Origin: Streptomyces sp. NBC_01471
Lineage (GTDB): Bacteria; Actinomycetota; Actinomycetes; Streptomycetales; Streptomycetaceae
Length of the DNA stretch: 64,000 nt
Direction of reading: 5' to 3'
Assembly (NCBI RefSeq): GCF_041438865.1
Contig: NZ_CP109451.1
Span: forward strand, 434,001-498,000
Shown: one piece after another, positions 8,429 to 16,170 of the stretch
Layout: each line of letters starts with the position of its first letter
How positions within the stretch are numbered: the first letter of the stretch is position 1
The notes under the pieces: generated by a model
The model's database searches: none
Told to the model about the DNA's origin: nothing
The model's input: the letters and a program-made list of their open reading frames with translations, nothing else
Position numbers and translations under genes: made by a program

Positions 8429-9406
8429 GTGACCGCTGCCCTGGATCGTGCCGCCCTGTCCCATGCTGCCTTCACTGCTGTGACACGCCGACACTTCGCC
8501 GAGCTGGTTGTCGAGTTGGCGCCACGCTGAAAGGCGTCGCGGGAGTCGGACCGAGCCGAGCGGTGTGGGGGGCTTCGGAAGCGCCTGGCCGGGGCAGGAC
8601 GCAAGGTGAAGCTGGCGTTCACCGACCGGTTGCTGGTCACCCTGATCTGCCTGCGTCACCAGCTGCCGCACGCCGCGTTGGCGGAGCTGTACCAGGTGGA
8701 CCGCTCCACCGTCTCGGCGGCGGTGCGGGAGATACGGCCCCTGCTCGCGGCCCGCGGCTTCGCCGTCCCCGACCGGCCCGTCATCCGAATCCGCACCCTG
8801 GAGGACCTGTTCGCCTACGCGGCGGCCGAGAACATCGAGCTGCGCATTGACGGCACCGAGACCCAGGTGCGCCGGCCCCGGGCTCACCGGCCGGGCCGGA
8901 AGGCATTCGTCTCGGGCAAGAAGAAGCAGAACACGATCAAAACCACCAGCTTCAGCGACGGCCAGGGCCGCATCCTGTTCTCCGGCGTGGTCAGGCCCGG
9001 CCGGATGCACGACCAGACGGCCGTGCGCACCGAGGGCATCGCCGAACAGTTCCGGCTCCGCCCGCAAGTCAAGGCCAAGGTCGACGACGGCTACCGCGGG
9101 CTGGCAAACGAGTTCCCCGACCAGATCAGTGGGCCGCCGAAGAAGCCCAGCGAGGATGCCTGCGACGGCGAACACCGGGCCTGGCAGGAGGCCAAGCGAC
9201 GGCAGTCCTCGGCGAGGATCTGCATCGAGCACACCAACGCCGAGCTGAAGAAGTGGCGTCCGCTCCAGCGATACACCGGACGCCGCGAGAACTACGGAGA
9301 AACCCAAGCCGCGATCGCCCCCCTCGTCTCCGACCGCTCCGCCAGGCGCCCCACCCGCCACAGGACCAGCACCGCCCTCGTGCCCGTCCGCACCACCACC
9401 TGCTGA
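8429..9406 (+). pseudogene. IS5-like DDE transposase with an in-frame opal codon
   Basis: The reading begins at GTG 8429 after GGGAG. Its 34th codon is TGA at 8528-8530, in the context CCACGC-TGA-AAGGCG, where a TGG would keep the frame open. Downstream the same frame runs unbroken to 9406: a helix-turn-helix segment (AALAELYQVDRSTVSAAVREI), then acidic residues fitting a DDE triad (LRIDGTE, KVDDGYRG, CIEHTNAELKKW). The fold is the DDE_Tnp_4 type. Either the gene is a fresh nonsense mutant or translation restarts at GTG 8606, which would omit the first 59 residues. The catalytic core itself looks intact. Confidence 0.8.
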
Positions 9407-9530
9407 CTCATCCATCAGCCGAACCTCCAGGCCAAACTGCCCGGACCTCAATTGCCCCCAAGGTCGTTAGAGACAGCGCAGGGGAAGTCCGAGGTCGTTT
9501 CTCACCGGGCCGGCGCCCACGCTCACTACG

Positions 9531-10673
9531 TCATGCGTGAGAGGCCGCCTTCCCCTCACCGGTGAACATGTTGATCAGGCTGTGGGGTGTGTCGTCGCCG
9601 AAGAGCAGCTCGTGGAGCTGGGTGCCGTCGGTGGCGGCTTCGGTGCTGCGGGGGAACATGGCCTGTTCGTATGCGGTGAGGGCGGCTTCGGTGTCGTCGG
9701 GGTGTGCGGCGAGGGCCTGGGCGAGTTCGGCGCCGTCGTACATGGCCAGGTTGGCGCCTTCGCCGTTCGGGGCGGAGAGGTGGGCGGCGTCGCCGAGCAG
9801 GGTCACGCCCGGCACCCGGTCCCACCGGTGCCCGGCCGGCAGCGCGTGCAGGGTGCGCAGGACCGGCGGGGTCCGGCCGTCGGTGATGAGCGCGGTGAGC
9901 TCCGGCGCCCAGCCCTCGAACTCCCCGGCGATCCGTGCCGCGGCCGCGGCGGCATCGGTGAAGTCGATGGCGGCGAACCACTCCTGCGTCCGGGTGAGTG
10001 CCACGTAGGTGTGCAGGGTGCCGCCGTTCTCCCGGTGGGCCTGGATGCCCCTGCCCGGCGCGAGTGCGAACATCGCTCCGCCGCCGACCGCCTTCGCGGT
10101 GGCGGGGTGACGGGTGTCGGCGTCGAACAGATAGGTCTCGACGAACGAGACGCCGGTGTACTCGGGCGCGGCACCGGACAGCAGCGGCCGGACCCGCGAC
10201 CACGCACCGTCCGCCCCGACCAGCAGACTCGTGACGACGGTGCCACCGTCGGCGAAAACCACCTCGTGACGGCCCTCACCCAGAGCACGGGTGGCACTCA
10301 CCTTGTGACCCCACCGGACGGTGCCGGCCGGAAGCGATGCGAGCAGGACCCGCCGCAGCTCACCCCGCAACACCTCCGGGCGGCCGCCCGTACCGTCATC
10401 GGGCTGGTCGAACAGGACGGCCCCCTCCCGGCCGAGGATCCGTATCGCCTGGCGGCCCTCCAGGACGAGGCCGCGGAACTCATCCATCAGGCCCGCCGCG
10501 AGCAGAGCCAACTGGCCGTCCTCCTCGTGGATGTCGAGCATCCCGCCCTGAGCACGAGCCTCCGGGGAGTCCTCCGCCTCGTAGACCGTGGCCGGGATTC
10601 CGTGGACGTGCAGGACGCGGGCGAGCGTGAGGCCGCCGAGTCCGGCGCCGATGATCGTGACGTCAGTGATCAT
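9531..10673 (-). CDS. FAD-dependent monooxygenase (TetX-like, group A)
   Basis: A 380-residue aromatic hydroxylase-type flavoprotein. The Rossmann motif is VTIIGAGLGGLTLARVL at the N-terminus, the second FAD motif VGADGAWSRVRPLL is near residue 155, and GDAAHLSAPNGEGANLAMYDGAELAQAL near residue 290 binds the FAD ribityl and pyrophosphate. The GEGANLAMYDGAEL spacing resembles TetX-type tetracycline-inactivating hydroxylases. It is convergent with the MHS transporter and stands alone. The start is ATG 10673 (MITDVTIIG), 7 bases after GGAA; an upstream in-frame start lacks an RBS. A role in drug inactivation or polyketide tailoring is possible but not shown. Confidence 0.85.
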   Translation of the reverse strand: MITDVTIIGAGLGGLTLARVLHVHGIPATVYEAEDSPEARAQGGMLDIHEEDGQLALLAAGLMDEFRGLVLEGRQAIRILGREGAVLFDQPDDGTGGRPEVLRGELRRVLLASLPAGTVRWGHKVSATRALGEGRHEVVFADGGTVVTSLLVGADGAWSRVRPLLSGAAPEYTGVSFVETYLFDADTRHPATAKAVGGGAMFALAPGRGIQAHRENGGTLHTYVALTRTQEWFAAIDFTDAAAAAARIAGEFEGWAPELTALITDGRTPPVLRTLHALPAGHRWDRVPGVTLLGDAAHLSAPNGEGANLAMYDGAELAQALAAHPDDTEAALTAYEQAMFPRSTEAATDGTQLHELLFGDDTPHSLINMFTGEGKAASHA

Positions 10674-11003
10674 GGTGATTCCTTGCGTGTCGCATGTCCG
10701 CCGGGCAGGCACCCGGCTGGTTCTCTGGAAAGGTCCCAGAGCTCACCGACAAGCCGCCGACAGGCCACCGCCACCGGCCCGACAGCCACCCGATATCTGA
10801 CCGACACCGCGCTCTGCCATCCGATCTCCCCAAGTCGGAGCGCCCACAAGGAATCTGCGGAAATCCCGGAACCGGCGAGCGATGGCGGTTTGGCAACTTC
10901 CCGCCGCCGACACTCCGACGATCAGGTGAATTGATCCAGATGCGGTGGATCGCTGCGTCTACTGGTGCGCGTCTCTGCTCAAAGACCCACGCACTGGAGT
11001 GAC
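10674..11003. promoter_or_regulatory. Divergent intergenic region upstream of the FAD monooxygenase and the rodlin gene
   Basis: About 330 bases with no convincing coding frame. It must contain the promoters of the monooxygenase and the rodlin gene. I see no strong palindrome; the 10925-10960 stretch before the rodlin gene is the most AT-rich. Confidence 0.35.
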
Positions 11004-11411
11004 ATGCACGCCCGTACCGCCCTCACCGCTGCCGGCCTCGCCGCCGCCGCCATCGCCGGCACCGCCGGAAGCGCAGCCGCCATCGGTCACGACAGTGGCA
11101 CCACATCCCTGAGCGGCAACGGCGCCCAGCAGGCCTTCGGGAACTCGAAGACCAACGGCGCCCAGAGCCCGCAGCTCAGCATTGTCCAGGGCTCCCTGAA
11201 CAAGCTCTGCGCCGGCGTACCCGTCAAGGCCAACGTGGGTTCCCTCGTGGGCATTCTCGTGCCGGTCGCGGTCCAGGACGTCTCCGTCCTGTCGTCCCCG
11301 CAGAACCAGCAGTGCGCGGAGAACTCCTCCCAGACCAAGGGCGACGAGCCCCTGTCCCACATCGCCGAAGACATCCCGGTGCTCTCCGGCAACGGCGCCG
11401 GCAACGGCTGA
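11004..11411 (+). CDS. Rodlin (RdlA/RdlB family), secreted aerial-hypha surface protein
   Basis: A 135-residue secreted protein. Residues 1-26 are a Sec signal peptide (Arg, hydrophobic Ala-rich core, AAA cleavage region). The mature part has the rodlin pattern: NGAQQAFGNSKTNGAQSPQLSIVQGSLNKLC, LVGILVPVAVQDVSVLSS, NQQCAENSSQTKGDEPLSHIAEDIPVLSGNG, with two cysteines that could form a disulfide. Rodlins organise chaplin fibrils into the rodlet layer on aerial hyphae and spores, so the gene marks a sporulating Streptomyces. ATG at 11004 follows TGGAG. It is a single copy here; rodlin genes often occur as pairs, and no partner is in the window. Confidence 0.88.
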   Translation: MHARTALTAAGLAAAAIAGTAGSAAAIGHDSGTTSLSGNGAQQAFGNSKTNGAQSPQLSIVQGSLNKLCAGVPVKANVGSLVGILVPVAVQDVSVLSSPQNQQCAENSSQTKGDEPLSHIAEDIPVLSGNGAGNG

Positions 11412-11418
11412 CAGTCAG

Positions 11419-11439
11419 CCTTCCTCCGGAGCCGGAAGG
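11419..11439 (+). terminator. Possible terminator after the rodlin gene
   Basis: CCTTCC and GGAAGG form a 6-bp stem around a 9-base loop, 8 bases after the rodlin stop. No T-tract follows, which is usual in Streptomyces. The short stem makes this weak. Confidence 0.35.
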
Positions 11440-11622
11440 ACACCGGCTCTCCGAGATCGTCAGCGGCCCGCCCGGCCCAAGGATCAGCCTCCGCCCGGAG
11501 AGTGTTCTGGAGGAGATCCGCAACATGAGCCGGGCGGGCCGTGGTCGTGACGACCGTCGCAGGCCGGTGAGACGCTCTCCTCAACGATGATCGCACCGTG
11601 CACCGGTCCCTAGACTGACCGC

Positions 11623-12393
11623 ATGTCAGCCAGGGATCTGCAGCGCATCGCGGCCTTCCGTGCGTCCTTCGCCCGTCGTCAGGCTGCCACGGTGAGGGAG
11701 ATTCCCGGCGGCGTGGTGGTCCTGGACCGGGAGTACGCGGCCTCCCACGAGCACAACCAACTCCTCATCGAGGCCACGTCGGCTCCCTCCGAACTCCCTG
11801 CTCTGGCCGATACCGCTCTCGGCCACGTGCGCCATCGCCGGATCACCGTCCTGGACGACGCCGTCGGCACACTCTGCGGTCCCGCCCTCCTCGCGGTCGG
11901 CTACGCGCACGAGACCCAGCTCGTCATGACCCACTCCGGCGACGCTGCGATCCCCGGCTCGCTCGCGGAGACGGTCCCTCTCGCCGACCTGCGGCCCGCT
12001 CTCGTCCGCCAGCTGCGCAGCTGGATGCCCCAGGCCGAAAACGCTGTCGTGCGCCAGCTCGCCGACCGCCGAGCAGCCCGGCTCCGCGGTTGCGGGCAGG
12101 TACGGTTCCTTGCCGTTCGCGACGAGAACGGCACCATCGGCTCCTGGGCCGACGTCTACCTCGATGCGGACCGGGGAATCGCCCAGATCGAAGACGTCGT
12201 CACGGCTGACACACACGTCCGGCGCGGCTACGCGGACACGGTCCTCGCCACTGCCCTGCACCACTCTTCAGGACATGGCCTGGTCTTCCTCATCGCCGAC
12301 CCCGACGACTGGCCGCGCGGTTGGTACGCCCGCCGTGGTTTCACTCCGATCGGCCGCTCACACGTCTTCACCCGTACGGAAGGTGGATGCTGA
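11623..12393 (+). CDS. GNAT-domain protein (C-terminal acetyltransferase domain)
   Basis: A 256-residue protein of two parts. The N-terminal half (to about 145) has no motif I recognise beyond a His-Asn-rich segment ASHEHNQLLIEA. The C-terminal half resembles the GNAT fold: ADVYLDADRGIAQIEDVVTADTHVRRGYADTVLATALHHS, a degenerate acetyl-CoA loop, then LVFLIADPDDWPRGWYARRGFTPIGRSHVFTR, the usual GNAT ending. Streptomyces genomes hold many such proteins of unknown substrate. It is monocistronic, with an upstream gap of about 210 bases containing no clear operator. Confidence 0.75.
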   Translation: MSARDLQRIAAFRASFARRQAATVREIPGGVVVLDREYAASHEHNQLLIEATSAPSELPALADTALGHVRHRRITVLDDAVGTLCGPALLAVGYAHETQLVMTHSGDAAIPGSLAETVPLADLRPALVRQLRSWMPQAENAVVRQLADRRAARLRGCGQVRFLAVRDENGTIGSWADVYLDADRGIAQIEDVVTADTHVRRGYADTVLATALHHSSGHGLVFLIADPDDWPRGWYARRGFTPIGRSHVFTRTEGGC

Positions 12394-12539
12394 GCAGGCT
12401 CGTCGCTCCGTGACGGCTCAACGTCACCGTCCGGTCGAGCCCGCGTTCGGAGCCGTGAGAAGTCGACGGCTGCCCCCGGGGGAGGTGCCCTTCCGCAAGG
12501 GTTCGAGGCCGGTCCGCTTCGCCGCGCCATGAGCCCGCG

Positions 12540-12750
12540 TCAGGACTGCGGGGTCCAGGCCGCCACCAAGGTGAGCAGGCCGGGGAAGCAGGCATTGAGG
12601 TCGTCGACGCGCACGTGGCTGCGGCGTTCGAGTCCGTACTGGCGCTGGCGCGTGATGCCCGCCTCGCGCAGCGCTTCGTGATGTTCCTCGCCGCCACCGG
12701 GGTGCAGTTCGCCGTGCAGCGGCTGCGCCGCCGAACGTCCCTTGTCCGTC
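12540..12750 (-). pseudogene. Relic of a winged-helix regulator (ArsR-like), low confidence
   Basis: On the minus strand a frame ending at TGA 12540 reads HHEALREAGITRQRQYGLER then RSHVRVDDLNACFPGLL, which resembles the recognition helix and wing of ArsR-type regulators (HLxxLREAGLV...RLD.L...FPGLL). The upstream part of such a protein is missing and no start or RBS is present. The rest of 12394-12909 shows no coding frame. It may be a decayed regulator; similarity is judged by eye only. Confidence 0.3.
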
Positions 12751-12849
12751 CGAGAGCTGCGGCTCAGTTCCGCCGTAACTCGGTGTGGTGGCCGTGGTGC
12801 GGCTCAGGCCGCTGCGCAGGCAGTCCCTCTTTCCGGGCGAGAGGGCGTT

Positions 12850-12882
12850 AATGTGTGGCCGAAACCCACAACGTTTGGCCGA
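12850..12882. promoter_or_regulatory. Possible MarR operator upstream of the MarR gene
   Basis: An imperfect inverted repeat, GGCCGAAAC and CGTTTGGCC with short spacing, lies about 30-50 bases before the MarR start. Autoregulation through such a site is typical of the family. The repeat is imperfect and may be chance. Confidence 0.35.
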
Positions 12883-12909
12883 CCAGCAATCCCCCGCAGG
12901 AGGACACCC

Positions 12910-13347
12910 ATGCAGGACTACGGAGGGATCAACCATCTGATCGTCCGGTTGGCCCGTGCCCATTGGGGTGCTGCTTCGGCACTCCTGCAGGAGGTCGGCC
13001 TCTACCCCGGGCAGGAACTGCTCCTGATGCGTCTGTGGGACGATGATCATCAGTCGCAGACGGCACTGGCCAAGAGCCTGCAGCTCGACAGATCGACGGT
13101 CACCCGCACCGTGCAGCGCCTGGAGCAGCAGGGGCTGATCGAACGGCATGCCTCGCCCACGGACAAGCGGGCCGTCATCGTGTCCCTGACCCCTGCGGGG
13201 TCGGATCTGCGCGAAGCGGTCACCCGCAGCTGGACGCAGCTGGAGGAGATTGCGACCGATGGCCTGTCCGGGCGCCAGAAGTCAGAGGCCATACGCCTGT
13301 TGCGTCGCCTGGATCACAATCTGCGAGCATTCGGCGACGGCGCCTGA
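12910..13347 (+). CDS. MarR family transcriptional regulator
   Basis: A 145-residue winged-helix regulator. The HTH is DDHQSQTALAKSLQLDRSTVTRTVQRLEQQGLIERH (residues 43-78), with the wing ASPTDKRAVIVSLTPAG carrying the conserved Asp-x-Arg. Helices before and after form the dimer. A strong AGGAGG precedes the ATG by 6 bases. It is convergent with the NmrA-like gene, whose far side has a truncated paralogue of this regulator, so an ancestral duplication of the MarR gene is likely. The ligand is unknown. Confidence 0.9.
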   Translation: MQDYGGINHLIVRLARAHWGAASALLQEVGLYPGQELLLMRLWDDDHQSQTALAKSLQLDRSTVTRTVQRLEQQGLIERHASPTDKRAVIVSLTPAGSDLREAVTRSWTQLEEIATDGLSGRQKSEAIRLLRRLDHNLRAFGDGA

Positions 13348-13424
13348 CCCGCGGCCGGCCTCGCACTCCCGAAGGAGCCGGCCGCTGTCACATCGGGCTC
13401 AGCCGATCGGCGCCGTGGACCGGG

Positions 13425-14297
13425 TCACGGGGTAGGGGCGGTCCAGTTCCTCTCCACCCAGTTCTCCAGGGTGATCAGGTCCGGGTGGATGACACGCAGC
13501 GCCGGGAGGTCGGCCTTGTACCCCTCCTTGTTGAACCAGTCGAACATCACGGCCGCCTCCTCGCTGAACTTCCGGATCTCCTCGATCGGCAGCTCCTGGA
13601 AGCGTGTCGGGACGCCCGAGACGCGTGCGAAGACCTCTGCCATCTCGGGGCCGGACAGGGCGTCACCGGCGATCTCGATCTGCCGGCCCACGTAGTGCTC
13701 CGGGTCCTCGAAAGCGTCGGCGGCGAAGACACCGATGTCCTCGACCGCGATCATCTGCAGCACGGTGGCGGGGTCCAGGGCGATGGTGAGCACGAGTTCG
13801 CCGTCGACCAGGGCCGGGCCCATGCCGGCGAAGTTGGAGAGGAACATCGTCGGACGCAGCACGGTCGCCGGAAGACCGAGCTCCGTGATGTAGCGCTCGA
13901 TCTCGCCCTTGCTCTCGAAGTGCTCCACTCCGCTGGAGCGCTCGGCGCCGCCCACCGAGCCGTAGACGAAGTGGGCAGTACCGGCACGCTTGGCGGCGTC
14001 GGCGACCGCCTTGCCCTGGCGGATCTCGCCCGCTGAGCCGTCCGGGCCCTCGAAGGTCTGCACGCTGTAGACGCCGCGGGCACCCTGCAGGGCCGTGTCG
14101 AGAGACTGAGGGTCCTCCATGTCTCCCTTGACCAGCGCGGCGCCGAGCTGCTCAAGAGCCCGGGCGCCGGCCGACTCGGTGTCGCGGACCACCGCGCGGA
14201 CCTTCCGACCGCGCCGGAGCAGCTCACGCGCCACCGCTCCCCCCTGACGGCCCGTACCGCCGAAGACCACAATCACTGCTTCCTGGGAAGTCGCCAC
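13425..14297 (-). CDS. NmrA-like NAD(P)-binding oxidoreductase
   Basis: A 290-residue atypical SDR. VVFGGTGRQGGAVARELLRRG is the Rossmann motif near residue 10, and the chain follows the NmrA/quinone-reductase-2-like pattern (GARGVYSVQTF, HFVYGSVGGAERSSGVEHFESKGEIERYI, LRPTMFLSNF). Lys in the FESKGEIE segment matches the catalytic-region Lys of isoflavone-reductase-like enzymes. The gene is divergent from the truncated MarR gene across an intergenic region with two copies of a GTGCAC-centred palindrome, the usual layout of a MarR-controlled redox enzyme. Confidence 0.85.
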   Translation of the reverse strand: MATSQEAVIVVFGGTGRQGGAVARELLRRGRKVRAVVRDTESAGARALEQLGAALVKGDMEDPQSLDTALQGARGVYSVQTFEGPDGSAGEIRQGKAVADAAKRAGTAHFVYGSVGGAERSSGVEHFESKGEIERYITELGLPATVLRPTMFLSNFAGMGPALVDGELVLTIALDPATVLQMIAVEDIGVFAADAFEDPEHYVGRQIEIAGDALSGPEMAEVFARVSGVPTRFQELPIEEIRKFSEEAAVMFDWFNKEGYKADLPALRVIHPDLITLENWVERNWTAPTP

Positions 14298-14318
14298 AAT
14301 AACCCCTCCGTCGAACTA

Positions 14319-14332
14319 GTTGGTGCACCAAC
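14319..14332. promoter_or_regulatory. Perfect 14-bp palindrome GTTGGTGCACCAAC, candidate MarR operator
   Basis: The palindrome lies 22 bases upstream of the NmrA-like start, in its promoter region. A second copy matching 12 of 14 bases lies at 14401-14414. Two copies between divergent genes, one of them a (truncated) MarR gene, indicate an operator pair. Confidence 0.65.
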
Positions 14333-14400
14333 CATATTTGTTGTCTGACCACATGTCTATCTGAACACAGGCTATATCCAAGGTTCAGCTCGCGATAACG

Positions 14401-14414
14401 TGTGGTGCACCAAC
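14401..14414. promoter_or_regulatory. Second copy of the GTGCAC-centred operator
   Basis: TGTGGTGCACCAAC repeats the core TGGTGCACCAAC of the 14319 palindrome, 82 bases away, and lies 23 bases before the start of the truncated MarR gene. Confidence 0.6.
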
Positions 14415-14437
14415 AAAAGAACTCTGAAGGAGCAGGC

Positions 14438-14630
14438 ATGGAGGAGTACGGCCCAGTCAGCCACGTGGTGACCCGGGTCGCGCACGCACATGCGAACGCG
14501 GCATCCCCCCTCCGGCAGCAGTGCGGCCTCTGTCCCGGGCAGGAGTTGCTCCTGATGTGCCTGCGGGAGAAGGACCACCAGTCCCAGACGAGCCTGGCCA
14601 GGGCCCTGCGGCTCGACCCGCTGCGAGGCT
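14438..14630 (+). pseudogene. Truncated MarR regulator, paralogue of the 12910 gene
   Basis: From ATG 14438 (RBS AAGGAG) the protein reads MEEYGPVSHVVTRVAHAHAN and then PGQELLLMCLREKDHQSQTSLARALRLDPL. This aligns with the intact MarR protein (MQDYGGINHLIVRLARAHWG, PGQELLLMRLWDDDHQSQTALAKSLQLD). Similarity stops at the HTH recognition helix, and the frame then runs through unrelated sequence to 14791. The wing and dimerisation helices are gone, so DNA binding is unlikely. The promoter and operators look intact. Confidence 0.8.
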
Positions 14631-14753
14631 GCGGATCGACACTCGCCCGCCTCCTAGCGGTCCCTGGCCTCGTAACGGTCCCTGTGGGTCTCGGCGACCA
14701 GCACGCGGCCGGGTCCCCCTCTCCCCGCCCGCCCGGGGGTTTCAACGGACCGC

Positions 14754-15521
14754 TCAGGTGCCGGTCGCCTGGTACGCGGGGGCGGCCGTGAGAGCGTCGG
14801 CGATCTCCGCGAGCAGGGCGCGCCTGCCCGCCGGGAGGAACGGGAAGTAATGCCCGCCCTCCACCAGCCGGCATCGGAACCCTCCCGAGGTGAAGCCGCC
14901 CCACAGCGGGAGGGTGGCCGCCGGGACGATCGGGTCGTCCGTCCCGGCCAGCGCGGTGAGCGGAACGGGCAGGCACGTACCGGCCACGGACACCAGGGCC
15001 CGGCGGGTCAGCTCCAGGTCGTGGGCGAGCAGTCGCTCGCGGCCTGAGAGCGGCCCCGGCGCGGTGAGCGCGTCGGCGGGCAGCCGGTGCCGGGCGAGGA
15101 TCGCGGCAAGCCCCTCGGTGGATTCCAGCAGATCGGGGAACGGGTGCGCACGGCTGCCCGGGAACGCGGCGCTGACCACCAGGCCGTCGCACAGACCGGG
15201 CCGGGCACGTGCGGTGGCGACAGCCAGCAGCGCGCCCAGGCTGTGCCCGAAGTACACCGTGGGCAGCGGTGCCCGTTCCGCCAGCTCACCGGCGACGCCG
15301 TGCGCCACCGCATCCGGTGAGGTGCCCGGCGCCTCGTCCGGCCGCCGTTCGCGGCCGGGCAGGGTCACGCCGAGCACTTCCACGTCGTCGGGGAGCCGGG
15401 TCAGCAGCGATGCGTACGAGTCCGGTCCTGCGCCGGCGTGCGGGAAGACCACGAGGCGGCGGCGGGCGTGCGGCGCTGGGCGCAAGAGGGCCGTCCACGA
15501 GGAGGAGGCGGGAGGGGGCAT
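14754..15521 (-). CDS. Type II thioesterase (alpha/beta hydrolase)
   Basis: A 255-residue editing thioesterase of the kind found with polyketide and peptide synthases, which removes aberrant acyl groups from carrier proteins. LVVFPHAGAGPDSYASLLTRL is the N-terminal signature, FGHSLGALLAVATA carries the nucleophile Ser near residue 95, GTDDPIVP holds the catalytic-region Asp near 203 and EGGHYFPF the His near 227. It is the most distal gene of a minus-strand group with the ABM and DsbA-like genes. Type II PKS systems rarely need a TEII, so this may serve starter or extender editing, or another synthase elsewhere. Confidence 0.88.
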   Translation of the reverse strand: MPPPASSSWTALLRPAPHARRRLVVFPHAGAGPDSYASLLTRLPDDVEVLGVTLPGRERRPDEAPGTSPDAVAHGVAGELAERAPLPTVYFGHSLGALLAVATARARPGLCDGLVVSAAFPGSRAHPFPDLLESTEGLAAILARHRLPADALTAPGPLSGRERLLAHDLELTRRALVSVAGTCLPVPLTALAGTDDPIVPAATLPLWGGFTSGGFRCRLVEGGHYFPFLPAGRRALLAEIADALTAAPAYQATGT

Positions 15522-15543
15522 CGGTACTCCAGTGCCGGGTTGA

Positions 15544-16170
15544 TCAGACGGACGGCCGGGTGAGGCCCCGGTGCAGGCGGTAGCGCGGGCACCCGATGCC
15601 CCGGACCCCGGGCATCGCCCGGGTGGTCCGGCCCGCCTCGCTCAGCACGTCGCCGCTGAGGGCGCCCTGGTGGGTGTCCTCGTCCGTCCACTCCGCATAG
15701 TTGATCACTCTGGTGCCGTCGGCGCTGACGTGGAAGTGGGCGGCGACCAGCCCGGGGATGGGCCGGGCCAGCGGGCCGTCGAGGAGGGTGTCGACGATGG
15801 CGCGCTGCCGTTCGGGCCCGTCCACGTCGAAGCTGGGTATGGCGATGCAGCCGGGGACCGGTGGCGTTCCGCCCGGCGCGTCCGGGACGAGGCTGCGGTA
15901 GAGCCGGTAGGTGACCGCCCCGGAGATCCGGACCTCCGGGTCCGACCACTGCGCATAGGTCAGCACGTTCTCGCCGTCGGTGCTCACGTAGAAGCTCAGC
16001 GAGAGCTGCTCCGGCGGCCACGGTCCGCTTTCCCAAGCGGCGAGCATCGTCTCCACCAGGTCGGTCTGCCGGTCACGGCCGCCCGCATGGCGCGTGCTGA
16101 TGGTGACCGCCATGGTGTCGGCGCGGGCGATGTCGGGGAGCCGGTCGCGGCCCGTGAGTTCAGCCGACAT
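15544..16170 (-). CDS. Two-domain antibiotic biosynthesis monooxygenase (ABM)-like protein
   Basis: A 208-residue protein with two tandem ferredoxin-like ABM domains. Each carries the same motif: LSFYVSTDGENVLTYAQW (about residues 58-75) and AHFHVSADGTRVINYAEW (about 147-164). ABM proteins include cofactor-free anthrone oxygenases and the AlpJ/JadG/GilOII enzymes that open the angucycline B ring, but some members are non-catalytic, so the reaction is not assigned. Its start overlaps the DsbA-like gene by 11 bases. The same two-domain arrangement, fused to a methyltransferase, is at 35921-37387. Confidence 0.8.
   Translation of the reverse strand: MSAELTGRDRLPDIARADTMAVTISTRHAGGRDRQTDLVETMLAAWESGPWPPEQLSLSFYVSTDGENVLTYAQWSDPEVRISGAVTYRLYRSLVPDAPGGTPPVPGCIAIPSFDVDGPERQRAIVDTLLDGPLARPIPGLVAAHFHVSADGTRVINYAEWTDEDTHQGALSGDVLSEAGRTTRAMPGVRGIGCPRYRLHRGLTRPSV

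Larger units (their letters stand above)
7673..9466. mobile_element. IS5-family-like insertion sequence (about 1.79 kb) with a GNAT passenger gene
   Basis: The left end at 7673 and right end at 9466 are perfect inverted repeats of 21 bp beginning CGACCTTGGGGGCAATTGAG. They are flanked by TTA direct repeats at 7670-7672 and 9467-9469, a TNA-type 3-bp target duplication as in the IS1031 group. The element holds a GNAT acetyltransferase gene and a DDE transposase gene, both on the + strand. The insertion lies across the stop codon of the MHS transporter: removing the element and one TTA restores GCT-TAG. The perfect ends and clean target duplication suggest recent insertion. Confidence 0.88.

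Noticed and set aside
9537..10934. 465-codon + strand frame opposite the TetX-like monooxygenase.
   Set aside because: Antisense shadow of a gene with unmistakable FAD motifs.
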